From Iris pallida (Eukaryota; Streptophyta; Magnoliopsida; Asparagales; Iridaceae), in assembly GCA_029216955.1 (NCBI GenBank), contig JANAVB010002199.1:17013760-17077759 (forward strand): DNA of 64,000 bases, read 5' to 3'. The translations under genes and the position numbers were made by a program. Of the stretch, positions 46,001 to 56,181 are shown in pieces (position 1 is the stretch's first letter; the number at the start of each line of letters is the position of its first letter). The notes under the pieces are model-generated. The model did not search any database. It saw only the letters and a program-made list of their open reading frames with translations, and was not told the origin of the DNA.

Positions 46001-47218
46001 CAAAAATTTGAAGGGCACCAAAAAATTAGGTTCCCTTTATATATACTAGTAATGTGCACGTGCATTACACGTGCAGGAAAAAAAAATTAAATATAAATTT
46101 TTTATAAAAAATTATCATTTCTAGAGTTTGCACTCAAGCAACCAAGAAAAAATGACTTACCTTAACCACTTGAGTTAAAATTATTTTGTTATAATAAATC
46201 ATATTAGATAATTAAATATTTAGTTAAATTTACTTTGAATAATTAATAGAGTATTTAGGTAGTTATTTAGTTATTATTTAAAACATTTGTAATTTATTTA
46301 AATGGATGAAGATATACGTACTGTTTGGATGACTCACTTTCGAACCGTTTCCAGGCCGCATTATATAGTAGAAGATATATATAACCTTTGGTAGTATTTT
46401 AAATATCAGTGCTCACTCTTTTTTTTTTTCAAGATTCCAGCACATGCGGGTTCAGTTAAATCGTGTCTCCCCGCACACGATTTTTAGCCAGTCGTCATGT
46501 CGCTTCGGACTCTTCGTGCGGATCTTGTCCGCACTGACTTTTTCATCATCGTCCCACACGTACGCCTCGCGCATTCCGCGCGCTCCCGAGCCCTCGTTTC
46601 GCCCATGACGCCGAAGGCGCCCCCGACGTCTTCACGACGCCTACGACAGCCGATGCCGTCCAGCCACCCGTTCTATGCGCACGACGTCCTTACGATGTCT
46701 TCCCGACGCCACCACTGGACGCCGCACGACGGGTCGCGTGGTTGGCTGTTGGTTATACCCGTGGTAGAATGGTGTCGGTCCTCGACCGTCCGCGCGGCGC
46801 CCCTGGCCGTAGAGTTTTCATGCACAGGACGCCCCATTCTGACCCACGCCAATACGATAGAATGACTCACTTAGTAAAGTTGGTTTTCACTTGTACCTCT
46901 TATGTAAAGGGACATGAGTTTGAGGTCCAGTGGTGCTCTTTTTTCGAGTTTTTCAGTTTTTTTTTGGGTTTTTTTTTAACGAGGGGTACCATTTTAATTT
47001 TTGTCCGAGTTTTACGAAACTTGAAGACATCTTGAAAAAAAACGTTTACAAGCCTTTAAAGAAAAAGAAAAGAAAAAAAAAAATCAGCCCACGGTTCTGA
47101 ACAAAGACAACAAATTAATTTGTGTATATACCTTGCCATGAATTACTATCCAGCAGTCCTCTTTGGTGCTGTGCTGGGAGGCTTCTCGCAACGAGTACAG
47201 CTTTGGTATAGTTGACAT
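34076..47218 (-). CDS. Cytochrome b5 gene with two tandem heme domains
   Basis: Minus-strand exons with matching phases: 47132-47218 ([23 protein letters not shown]), 44586-44652, 44273-44472, 34925-34991, 34687-34814, and a proposed last exon 34076-34264. Domain 1 and domain 2 each have the heme ligand motifs HPGG ([22 protein letters not shown]) and VGHS. Exon 44273-44472 is a fusion: the end of domain 1 ([15 protein letters not shown]) runs directly into the start of domain 2 ([20 protein letters not shown]). Ordinary plant cytochrome b5 has one domain and a C-terminal membrane anchor. Here the proposed last exon supplies a hydrophobic stretch ([20 protein letters not shown]) after a phase-0 acceptor; without it the frame ends in a short hydrophilic tail at 34594. 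Introns hold a Copia element, a solo LTR, a SINE and a TATCGG element. A (GA)n tract precedes the ATG. Confidence 0.68.
35394..36115 (+). pseudogene. R2R3-MYB transcription factor remnant
   Basis: MGGKPCCS at 35394 is followed, after a 2-base loss, by [20 protein letters not shown] and [12 protein letters not shown], the R2 start of plant R2R3-MYB proteins. The next codon, normally Lys, is TAA, and a GT donor follows KAG where MYB intron 1 normally lies. At about 36,075 RRLPGRTDN, the end of R3, is recognisable. The middle (second half of R2, most of R3) is missing. A matching R3 remnant, without R2, is at about 44,731 in the duplicated copy. It is antisense to the cytochrome b5 intron. Confidence 0.8.
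36311..37917. mobile_element. Solo LTR, about 1.6 kb, in cytochrome b5 intron
   Basis: Starts TGTAGTGTTCCGGTCC and ends GGAGCATGGCA, flanked by CTCCA / CTCCT. The duplicated intron at 45,380 has no LTR (AATCTCCTTTC), which serves as an empty site. The 3' third is related to the LTR at 21587-23403. Confidence 0.75.
38388..38518 (+). repeat. 5' LTR of young Copia (131 bp)
   Basis: Begins TGTTGATATATA and ends AAGTCTCAACA. It contains an internal palindrome (GGAGAGGAGGCTAGCCTCTC) and AATAAAA near the end, a possible polyadenylation signal. Confidence 0.95.
39016..43557 (+). CDS. Copia Gag-Pol polyprotein with one in-frame TGA
   Basis: Gag opens at 39016 ([20 protein letters not shown]), hits TGA at 39274-39276 and continues in the same frame for 1,427 codons (longest ATG-start frame 39289). 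TGA follows DE, where a Trp (TGG) would fit; this is one base from intact. Positions counted from 39289: zinc knuckle [14 protein letters not shown] near 184; protease [13 protein letters not shown] near 313; integrase HHCC starting near 452 ([10 protein letters not shown]), then HSDVWGP and [15 protein letters not shown] with YVDDMIITG near 1104; RNase H ([20 protein letters not shown], then [14 protein letters not shown]). Domain order protease-integrase-RT-RNase H defines Ty1/copia. A Pro/Ser linker precedes the RT. Confidence 0.95.
43565..43695 (+). repeat. 3' LTR of young Copia (131 bp)
   Basis: Same length and, by direct reading, same sequence as the 5' LTR. Directly preceded by the polypurine tract at 43555-43564. 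Confidence 0.95.
44879..45341. mobile_element. TATCGG element, copy 2 (463 bp), TSD TATG
   Basis: Starts TCAAGGTTCGCATCGG and ends CCGATACTTTAAAC. TATG occurs at 44875-44878 and 45342-45345. The duplicated intron has the empty site (GACTAATATGAAGCATTAG at about 36,250), so the ends and the 4-bp duplication are directly supported. The core matches the copy at 13226-13723. Imperfect TATCGG-rich ends and no coding sequence suggest a MITE-like DNA element. Confidence 0.85.
45773..45897 (+). mobile_element. tRNA-derived SINE with poly(A), TSD AAGTAGTA
   Basis: Contains an RNA polymerase III A box (TGGCCTAGTGG) and B box (GTTTCGAATCC) about 40 bases apart, then an A-run at 45888-45899. AAGTAGTA is duplicated (45765-45772, 45898-45905). 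The paralogous intron at about 38,300 lacks it (CAAGTAGTACCAGTTAAG), confirming insertion. About 125 bp long. Confidence 0.9.
46440..47131. other. Intron sequence with a GC-rich island, no gene seen
   Basis: 46,480-46,860 is markedly GC-rich (CGACG-type repeats) in otherwise AT-rich DNA. It has an open plus-strand frame of 122 codons that matches nothing I know and has the biased composition of noncoding repeats. At 46,040-46,075 ACTAGTAATGTGCACGTGC-type sequence resembles a terminus of a dispersed repeat. Confidence 0.3.
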
Positions 47219-48772
47219 CTCTCTCCTCTCTCTCTCTCTCTCTCTACAAAATGAAATTGGGGGTCAACGTGAAGAAGGCTTGGAAGTGCATCGAACCTTG
47301 TGTTTGATTGAAATTAAAAAAGAAGATGGATTAATTGCATTAACTATATCTATATTTTACACTTATTACACGGATTATTTCTGTTTTGAAACTAATTACA
47401 CGGACACCTCATATAGTTTCTATTTTCTATAGAAACTAATAACACTGACTACACCTATGGTTAATAAAATTTACAAAGGAGAGGGGTGGTCAGTGTAATT
47501 ATTTTCGGAATAGAAATAGTCCATATAATACTCATGAAACATAGGAAAGGTCAGTGTAATTAACCCAATAAATAAATCTATTTGGGCGCTCTCCCACATC
47601 CTCTTGACATGGGAGGGAAAAGCATATTTGGTTTTTCTTTTCGTTTTCTTTTTTCTAATTAACCATTAATTAGTGTTAAGTGTTACTATAATACTTAGTT
47701 AATATTTTAAACATAATTTCTTCTACTATAATAACTAATTAGTAATAATTAATATAAATTTCCTAGTTGACACTAATAATAAATCAATATTTTAAGTAAC
47801 TAATAACTAATTATTAATTAATTAATATTTTAAACATAACTTTTATTCTTAATTAGTGTTTGATGTTAGTATAATAAAATTTATTTATATTAATTTTTGT
47901 ACTTAGATTCGGACATATGTTGTATGAACACGAATACGACACGACACAATAAATAAGTACACGGTGGAATGATATATTTTGGTGTGTCTATGGAGTGTTT
48001 CATACGTAATTCTTGAATTTTTGGTACGTGTCCGACATAAGCCCATACTTTGGAGCGTATGTACTTACTAAATTTGCCTGAGTTTGTTTAAATTTTAATT
48101 TACAGTATCTAATTATCAGTAATTAATTGTTAAATAAGATAATTAATTACTATTTGAGATAATTTATTTATTTTATTATATAATTAAAATTATTATTTGC
48201 CCATAATAATTATTTAATACTGAAGTAATATCACATACTTAATTATTAATTGATTAATTTGATAAGAAGACTTTTCAAAGCCAATGAACATGCTAATCTT
48301 TTCCATCCTGTGCAAGAGTCTACAAGTAATTAGAGTGTCCATGAGGATTCCTTTGTGATGTATTCAGCATCTCCATTCTTACGTATATCATGAGTTTATA
48401 TATATATATATATATACTAGTCATAACCCGTGCCCATAGGGCATGGTTCATTTAAGGTATTCCCCCTCAAAATCTTGGACCCCCAATTTTATACGAACAA
48501 TAATAATTATGAGGCCCCCATCAAAATATTAAATCCCAACCACTGTTGTATGTGAATTTTTTTTGGATTCCCCATAAAATTTCACTCTCAATAATGCTCA
48601 TTCCCCATAAAATTTTACTCTCAATAATGCTAATCCACAACCATTATGAGTGCAAACCCCACTATTTGGATTCCCCATAAAATACCACAACCGTTGATTC
48701 ACCAAGATTAAATCTCAACCACTCTTTATCTTGGCACAGTCAGCCCTAGAATTCAAAAACCTTTGTGTTTTG

Positions 48773-48840
<68 letters not shown>

Positions 48841-50064
48841 AGGATATTGTACCAATGCTTATTGTATCATTATTGTACCAATTAACCTCAGTCGTGTAAG
48901 TGATGAAATAGTATGATTATAAAAGCATGATATGGCAGCAACTTTTGGGATATGCAAAATCTCGTTCAATTTATCTTCTTCCATGCACTAACGATTCAAA
49001 GTACAATTAACTGTAAATGGCATCTTTAGCACCGATGCATGGCACTTCATCTAGGGGTTATTTGGATGTTTGTAGTTTCTCGAAAGTGTGAAAGTGACAC
49101 TTTCAACATGTTGTAATGTAGTACAATTACAATGAAAGTGTAAATGTATCATTTTCCAAAATATGTTTTGATATATAGTTTTTCTTCCACTGCAAGTAAG
49201 GAGTTGCAAACCATCTTGTTTGGATGATAACATAAAAGTGTATGTGAGAATTAAAAAACAAATAGTAGCATATCCACTTACAATAGAATTACAATCCGTT
49301 TCTTCTGCAACTTAGAAATGAAAAAATGACACTTACAGTTACAATGAAATGTCATATCAGAACCACTTACAATGGAGTTGCAAGAGATATTCCAAACACT
49401 GAAACTGCCACACCAACAATCAGTTGTATTGAAAGTAACAATTTCAAGTCACTTTCAATGCATTCTTACCTATCCAAACATGTCCTTAATATAAAACCCA
49501 CTTCTTCTGCATGTCTTCTCTATCATACTCCAAAACAGAACAATTCCTCCAGTTTCTTAAAAGAGAAAAAAAAAAAACCAAGAGATTTTCATGGCTATGA
49601 AGTTCAGATCTTTCATTTTTTTTATTTTTTTTATTTACCTCATTTTTTTGTTCACAAGAAGATTTTTACCTCATCTGTACTAGGCAAGTTGTACCATTTT
49701 TTTTATTTTTTATTTTTGTCTTAACTTAATTTTAAACCAAAAGAATGAGGCTTAATATGAGTTTTGTTCTATATCTTGGTGATTTCTCTGCTATTTGCTT
49801 GAACCCTGAAATTTCTGTATGTATAAATGTTTAATAAGGGTTGAACTATCCGCAGTTCAAGCTAAAAAAAAATTAATTTGTTATCCAAATTGAAATTCCC
49901 CATTGCTTGACTTCTTTCGTTTAATTTGTCGTTCATGAAAAAAAATATTGGATAAGCGTATCTATCTTGGCATAATGTCAAGAAAAGTGTAGAGGAGGTT
50001 CCTGTAAACATTTTCAAAATAAGGGTTCAAATGAAACGTGCAGATGGGATTAGTTGTAATCCAT
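47219..50064. other. Intergenic AT-rich DNA with microsatellite and MITE-like repeat
   Basis: 47,225-47,255 is (CT)n upstream of the cytochrome b5 start. 47,600-48,300 is very AT-rich. 48,400-48,430 (ATATACTAGTCATAACCCGT) resembles a dispersed-repeat or Helitron-type end but has no confirmed partner. 48,777-48,838 is (TA)n. 49,055-49,492 has partly inverted ends (TTATTTGGATG / CATCC-AAAC-type, with repeated GAAAGTG/CACTTTC) like a MITE. No gene seen. Confidence 0.45.
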
Positions 50065-51868
50065 TCAAATGGCATCTAAAATTTCCTCTAGATCGCTGGC
50101 AATCTCCTTGAGAAGTCCTGGACTCCTCTTTCTAGCACAACATTTCAGACCAAAGTATGCCAGAAACTCGATAACATCGGCAGGCCAACGCCCCGCTGAA
50201 GGATCAACCATTGTCCCCACCGATTTCTCTTTATACGCAGTACGCACCTTTGTACCAATTCCAAGAGTTTTCATTCCGGTCAAGAGTTTCATGATCGTAA
50301 CTCCAAATGAGTACACATCGCAGCTTGGCGTGAGAATCCCAGTCTTCAGGAACTCGGGGTCTATGTACCCTAACGTGCCTTTGGGCGTGGTGTCGAGGAA
50401 CGACGTGCCTTCGGGTAAGAAACGACATAGGCCAAAATCGGCTAGCTTGCTGACGAAGTTAGCATCGAGAAGAATGTTAGCGGGCTTGAGATCACCATGG
50501 ACCAACGGTTGGGGCTTATTGGAGTGGAGGAAGATGAGAGCCGAGCATATCTCGTAAATAATGCGAGTGCGCATCTGCCATGTGAGAAGTCTAGGGTTAT
50601 TCTTGAGACAATCTCCTACGCTTCCATTTGGAAGGAATTCGTAGACGAGAGAGCGGAGTTTGAAGCACGCTCCAATTAGCTTGATAAGGTTTGGATGCCT
50701 CATTTGCCCTAAAACCTCCAGCTGTACGAAAAAAGTTCACACTGATAAGGAAATATTTATATAATCATGAATGCTAACAAATGAATTTACCTCTTAAAGG
50801 AACTTGACATATATAATCTATTAAAATTAACAAGTTGTTCTAAACTATTATAATTAGCAATTAAATTTGAGAAATTTTGAGTGGCACCCCACTTTATTTT
50901 ACCGTATTTAAGGTGCACCCCACAAGTTTGCACAAATGTAAGTTACCTCTCACTTTTGACGGATTCCGTCCTTCTTTAACGGTCAACTCCTTTGACCTTT
51001 TTTTTTTTTACGAAAATGCCCTCTTCTCTACCCCGAGCCCCCTCTCCATGACATCCCTGCTGCGCGCGTGCCTCCGCCGGCTGCGGCCCACGCCCCGGCC
51101 CACCCCCACGCCCCCCTCCACCTCCCCCCCCCCCCCCCCCCCCCCGGCTGCCGCCGCCGCTGCTGGTGCCGCCAGAGGGGGGGGGAGGTGGGGAGGTTGG
51201 GGGGGGGGGGGAGCGGGGGCGGTGGCCGGGGGGGGGGGGGGGGGGGGTGGGGGAGGGTGGAGTGGAGGGGGGAAGAGGAAGGAGCAAGAGCATTTTGGTC
51301 TATGGAAATATTTTTTGACGGTTACCGTCCAAAGTGGGGAGTAACTTACATTTGTGCAAACTTGTGGGATGCAACTTAAATATGGTAAAATAAAATAGGG
51401 TGCCACTGAAAATTTCTCATTAAATTTCTTGAACTTTTTCCAATTTACAACTTGGGACCTATGCCTTGTTAACGATGGTAACTTCTCTATTTTTCAATGA
51501 TACCCCCTACTTTACTCGTGAAGGTGGTGGAGGGTAGCAAGTGATAAATCGAGAAAAGTTTATGAAATTTAGTTGAAAATCATAATAGTTTAGGGTAAAA
51601 CTAGTTAATTTTAAGGGTTCAGGACAACAACTTGGCAAAACAGGAAAAGTTCAGAATATTTAACTGAAACTAGCCTAAATATTTGGACATAAAATGGCTA
51701 ATTGCTCAATATACCTCTTGAAGGAACTCGGCTATCCCCTGCTGGCCATTGGGGTCTAACATCTTTATAGCAACATCAGTGTTGTCAAGGTAACCTCTGT
51801 AAACAACCCCATATCCTCCTTGTCCAATCTTTGATGATTCCCTTAAACCATTTGTTGCACTTTCAATA
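50065..51868 (-). CDS. Gene B kinase exons
   Basis: 50065-50721 is fully open (218 codons plus stop) and close to gene A's last exon, with conserved [41 protein letters not shown] and TPSCDVYSFGVT. 51715-51868 carries [20 protein letters not shown] and VAIKMLDPNGQQGIAEFLQE. The intervening intron was enlarged by a MULE-type MITE. All catalytic residues visible in A are present, with HGD in place of HRD. Confidence 0.8.
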
Positions 51869-54800
51869 CTGTAGATAGTGAACAATGGAAAATAAGTGCA
51901 GTGTGTTAGTGCCCAATGAAAATAGAAGTGTGTTATAGCGATACACTGATACAAGTGAATTGTGGATGATCAACCACTGGTTTATTCTTTTTTCCAGAGT
52001 TGAAGTATATCTGAAAAGCAATTATCATCAACTGCTTGCATATCATTTATCTTCTACCTCAATTTAAAACCAAAGGTTTTTGTTTCATATTAAAGGACTA
52101 CATATTTGATTATAAAAGGGGTAGCGCGACATCAAGAGTGAATAACTATGCAAGAGTAGAACCAAGCTAATCTCTTGGGGAGTAGAGGCCAGACAAGGAT
52201 TGACCAGTTTATAGGTTTATCATGTCTGAGTAGCAATTCAGTCGAACAGTCATAATCTAACAATTAGATTATATCTGATATAGTTGACCCACAATCAAGT
52301 CTAGTTTCTTGGGGTATGTGGAATCTATGGCATCTAAAAATATGATCTATAGTTTCCATTATTTTCTTTGGCACAATGTAAGAACTTATTTTTGATCTAC
52401 CAGAAGCAGAACATGGATTAGTAGCAAGTTATCACACATTCATGTATCAAATACAGTTACCATTATCTTGCATCTTACCTAACTTAGTTAATTTGGTATA
52501 GCTGACCCACAATCAAGTATAATTTCTTGGGCATATCTAATCTATGGCATCGGAAAATATGATCAATACTTTCTATTAATTCCTCTCTGGCATAATGTAA
52601 GGGCTTGTCTTTGATCTACCAAATTAGTAGCAAGTTGTCACACATTCATGTATCAAATACAATTACCTTTATCTTGCATCTTAGCTAACTTTGTTAATTT
52701 GATATAGTTGACCCACAATCAAGTATATAATTTCTTGGGGTATGTCGAATGTATGGCATCAGAAAATATGATCAATAGTTTCTATTAATTAATTCCTCTC
52801 TGGCATAATGTAAGAGCTCGTCTTTGATCTACCAAATTAGTAGCAAGTTACACATTCATATATCAAATAGTACGGTTAGCTTAACCTTGCATCTTATCTA
52901 ACTTTGTTAGTTTCTTCATTATCCGCAACGATGCTTTAACAGGGGGGGTGAGATTTTCTATGAATAAAATGAAATTTTTGTCATTGATCTTCCCTACAAA
53001 ATTAAGGCCTCAAGCTTGGGTTTCCAACAATATCCTATACGTCTAAAAAATCGATAGGGAACTAAGAGAGAAAAACTTACAGAATTAGACATAGGTGGAC
53101 TTTCCTTTCCATCTTCCACACTTTGCGAAGATCCCTCTTGGGCTTCCTCTTGGACTACTGATGGAGGATTGAGAGGGATATAGAACACACGCATCTTAAA
53201 CTCCTCAATGACCTTACCGTGGCTCTTTTCGAACTGAAATACAAAAAATGATTCATGATAAAGTCCTTCTGAACGATTATCTCAAAAAATTCCTTTACCA
53301 CTGCACAAAAACTGTAGAGTTGTGACAAGGGTAAGTAATTATTTATATAATTCCCAACAAATCACATAAAAGGGAGTACAAAGCAATTGACCATTTCTGG
53401 GGTTATGTCCTCTGCCGTTGCGCAATCCCATGCGATGAAACTCTGGACAAGGAACATGTCAACTGGAGCCTCCGTCTGGGCAACCATTGTGATTGTAGCA
53501 TCGAGTGTTGTGCCAGGGAGAATGATTACCGTCTTTGGACGAACAATATACTTGTTCGGCATGGTGACTCTGAACTATATACAATTTGAAGTATGATACA
53601 TTATGCATCAATTCACATTGATATATGACTATATACCCATAAAAGATGTAATATAAGCAACAGGAAAGAATGAGCAATTGAAGAACATAAGTAGCCAGGT
53701 TACCTTGAAGGCAACAAACATATCAGTGTTGTTGGTCAGTTGAATGCAGCATGATATCCTACCGTTCAATTCAACTTCAAAAACAAATAATAAAAGTATA
53801 TAACTTGAGCAAATTATGCAAACTTTGAGCAAAATAAAATAATTTGGTGCAAATGACATAAAATAATATTTGCCCCATCCTTGATGAGAACAAGTTACTT
53901 CTAAGAGATGCAGAAAGCACAAAACTGGAACAGTAAACAAACGCATATCATATTACCATTAGATACAAACTAATTCTCACTTGAATACCTTCAACTTTCA
54001 CCAACTTGATTCCTTCTTGTATTCTTATGTTAGGCTATCCATTCTACTTGATTTGTATGATTTTGTAATTAATCAATGAAGGATGCCTACGATGCTGATC
54101 ATCGATTATATTAAGATAAAATGGTTTTGTTGTGTTGGTTGTGTTGCTTGTTTGGAGCAACATATAATTGCCTATGTGATTCAAGAAGGAATTATTTTAA
54201 TCCCACATCAAATAGGAGAGGGAACTCTCTTTTGTTTAAAGTGCTAAACCAACTTCGATTTTATGGGAGATGGGCTCAAGGTCGATTGCAACCTACGAAC
54301 GTGCAATTCAACGCATATTTTGGCAAGGCTGTGTTGGTGTTTTCACTAGGCTTTGGGAACTTTTAGTCCCACATTGGAAAACCACCATGACGTATATCTC
54401 AATATAAACTATGCTTGTGTTGGAGTATGCACATGGGTTGAGGTGGCCCATGTGGGTTGATTTTCCTAGAGGGTTAACTGTAAGTCACTAGGAACAATCC
54501 ATTGTTTTGGCACTCTCTTTGAGAATCCATAGGAGCTAATTAAGCCCCATAGGGACTTAGCGATTCGGACTCGGACTCGGACTAAGGGCGTAAAATGGCG
54601 TTTTGATAGCACACTTTATACTTAGCGAGTTGCATGCACGGTTGCTTGCTCGAGGCGCATGCGATTGGCGCTATGCGGCAAGGCGTCTAGGCGCATAAGC
54701 GGCTATGCACATATGCGGCCTCGCGCTATGCGGCAAGGCGCTATGCGTCTTGGCGTCTATGAGTCAGGCGCCTATGCGTCTTGGCGTCTATGCGCCATGG

Positions 54801-56141
54801 CGTCTATGCGTCTCGGCGGCTATGCGTTCAGGAGCTATGTGTCTTGGGACTATGAGTCCTGACGCTATGCGTCAAGGCTCTATGCATCCAAGGGCTAAGC
54901 GCCTAGTTGTAGGAGGCTGCTTTCGGGGCTGTCAGGCTTGTCCACTGTCATTGCTTTCGGCGTTGACGGCGCCGTCAGTGTGCAGCGCGCTGCTGTGTCT
55001 GGACATAGTACTATGTGCAGCGAATTTCGTGGGATATGGCCGGACAACGTGTATGGACGCATGAGCATGTCTATGTGCCCATAGGTGCTGGACTGCTCTA
55101 TAAATAGAGCAGCACTCCTCTCATTTGAGAAGGTTGGAAGAGAGAGAAAATTCACTCCACTACAGAGGGAATATGGGGCAGCAGCAGGCTTATGCGCCTA
55201 CCCCAGGAGGCTTATGCGCCTCAGTGAGCTTCGGCTCGGATCGAGTTCCAAGTCTTCCCGAGAGTAACTCAGAGCGTTCCAGAAGTTCTTGTGCGAACTT
55301 GCTGGTTCCTGGGAGCACATCGTCTATGGGACGAATCTTGCTTTGAGCAACGGTGACCTGTTCACCCCAACAAAGAGATTTTATTTTATTTTTTTGCTTT
55401 TCTCTTGTTGTTTTTGTTCTATCTCATTGTAGCGTCTGCAAACGAAAATTGAGAAGAACGATTTTGGTTATTTCTTCTGCTTCCTTCTACGGTGTGAACG
55501 TTCTATTTCAATTGCAACTGCTTTTGCAAGGAAGAACGAGTTATTTTATTTGTCTGCTTGGTTTTGGTATCTCAATTGCAACTGCGTTTGTAAGGAAGAA
55601 CGGATTTTTTTTTTTTTATTTGTCTGCTTGGTTTTTGGGTTTCTCATGTGTTGCTGGATTCGTGAAGTTCGGGAAGCAAGTCTCTTGCATGAATCCCTGG
55701 ACTTCTTCTTCAGGATTAAACATAGTGCAAACTAAAAAGTCTTGCATGAAACTATGTTGTTCCTAGCCTAAGTTCTCATCTTGGTAAGCCTCGGAACTAA
55801 CAATCTCAAAACAAAACATCGTTTGTAACGTGTCTCGAATCCTTTACTCCCACTCCTATCTTTAGTTTATGCGGATTTTCAATCTAGCAAGGCCTCACCA
55901 AAATCTATTCTAAAGACATTGTCACCAAAATCTATTCTAAAGACATCGTCTGTAACACTTCTCATAAGAACCAAACTAGAACAATGTCTATAACGTGTCT
56001 CGAATCCTTTACTGTCATTCTTATCTTTAGCTTATGCGGCTCGAGTCCTTTACTCTCATTCCTACCTTAAGGAAAAGTGGAAAACTTACCTGGAAACTGC
56101 AGCATCGTTGGACTGATACTAATAAGATTTTTGCTGCTCAT
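50065..56141 (-). CDS. Gene B: VAP-type MSP domain upstream of the same kinase module
   Basis: Minus-strand exons: 56090-56141 (ATG; MSSKNLISISPTMLQFP), 53704-53774 (ELNGRISCCIQLTNNTDMFV), about 53392-53569 (MPNKYIVRPKTVIILPGTTL), 53081-53233 (FEKSHGKVIEEFKMRVFYIP), 51715 to about 51868 or further upstream (glycine loop IGQGGYGVVYR, VAIKML), and 50065-50721 ([25 protein letters not shown]). The first four match VAP27-type MSP domains, which bind FFAT-motif partners at ER contact sites. The exon 1-2 junction is in phase. The exon 2-3 junction is not at the obvious acceptor, and the MSP exon 4 (phase 0) does not match the kinase exon acceptor at 51868 (phase 2). B may be mis-modelled, may use unseen exons, or may be a pseudogene or two genes. 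Confidence 0.5.
50869..51418. mobile_element. MULE-type MITE, 550 bp, 9-bp TSD ATTAAATTT
   Basis: Ends are inverted repeats (GAGAAATTTTGAGTGGCACC and its near complement at 51,399-51,418), with inner arms containing ACTTACATTTGTGCAAAC-type sequence. ATTAAATTT is duplicated at 50860-50868 and 51419-51427; nine bases is the Mutator signature. The core is poly-C then poly-G (51,127-51,250), the same layout as the element at 20775-21382. It explains the Pro/Gly-rich frames here. Confidence 0.9.
52286..52925. repeat. Three-unit ~210-bp tandem repeat in gene B intron
   Basis: GACCCACAATCAAGT begins units at 52286, 52504 and 52710 (periods 218 and 206). Each contains TTTCTTGGG, TATGGCATC, AATGTAAG, TTTGATCTACCA, ACACATTCATGTATCAAATA and ATCTTGCATCTTA in order. 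Just beyond the third unit the minus strand has GCGGATAATGAAGAAAC, matching the linker exon start of gene C (TCGGATAATGAAGACAG), so this is where a linker exon once lay. Confidence 0.85.
54120..55770 (+). mobile_element. LTR-like repeat with minisatellite and TATA box
   Basis: It contains AGTCCCACATTGGAAAA (a phrase shared with Copia LTRs elsewhere in this window), a 15-17 bp minisatellite at 54,655-54,905, a TATA box (CTATAAATAGAG, 55,096-55,107) and an AG-rich leader, then an imperfect ~65-bp duplication (55,508-55,640: CAATTGCAACTG ... TTTGTCTGCTTGG). This order resembles U3-R-U5 of a solo LTR. I could not find a convincing target duplication, so the ends are approximate. It lies in intron 1 of gene B. 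Confidence 0.5.
54655..54905. repeat. Minisatellite, unit about GGCGTCTATGCGTCTT
   Basis: About 15 imperfect 15-17 bp units built on CTATGCG(T/G)C separated by GGC. Direct orientation, not found elsewhere in the window. Confidence 0.85.
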
Positions 56142-56148
56142 GATGGTT

Positions 56149-56180
56149 GTCTTAATTAATCAACAATAATTAATTAAGAC
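56149..56180. repeat. Short perfect hairpin upstream of gene B start
   Basis: GTCTTAATTAAT (56149-56160) pairs perfectly with ATTAATTAAGAC (56169-56180) around an 8-base loop, 8 bases upstream of the proposed ATG of gene B. It could fold in the 5' leader. Confidence 0.7.
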
Positions 56181-56181
56181 T

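Noticed and set aside
46497..46865. 122-codon plus-strand ORF in a GC-rich island
   Set aside because: Biased composition, no recognisable domain, inside an intron of the opposite strand and overlapping open frames on both strands.
46040..48430. Helitron bounded by ACTAGT-type sequences at 46.04 and 48.41 kb
   Set aside because: The two sites resemble dispersed-repeat ends, but I found no TC start, CTRR end with hairpin, or insertion between A and T that would define an element.
50976..51406. Pro- and Gly-rich ORFs around 51.1 kb
   Set aside because: They translate the poly-C/poly-G core of a MITE with a 9-bp target duplication.
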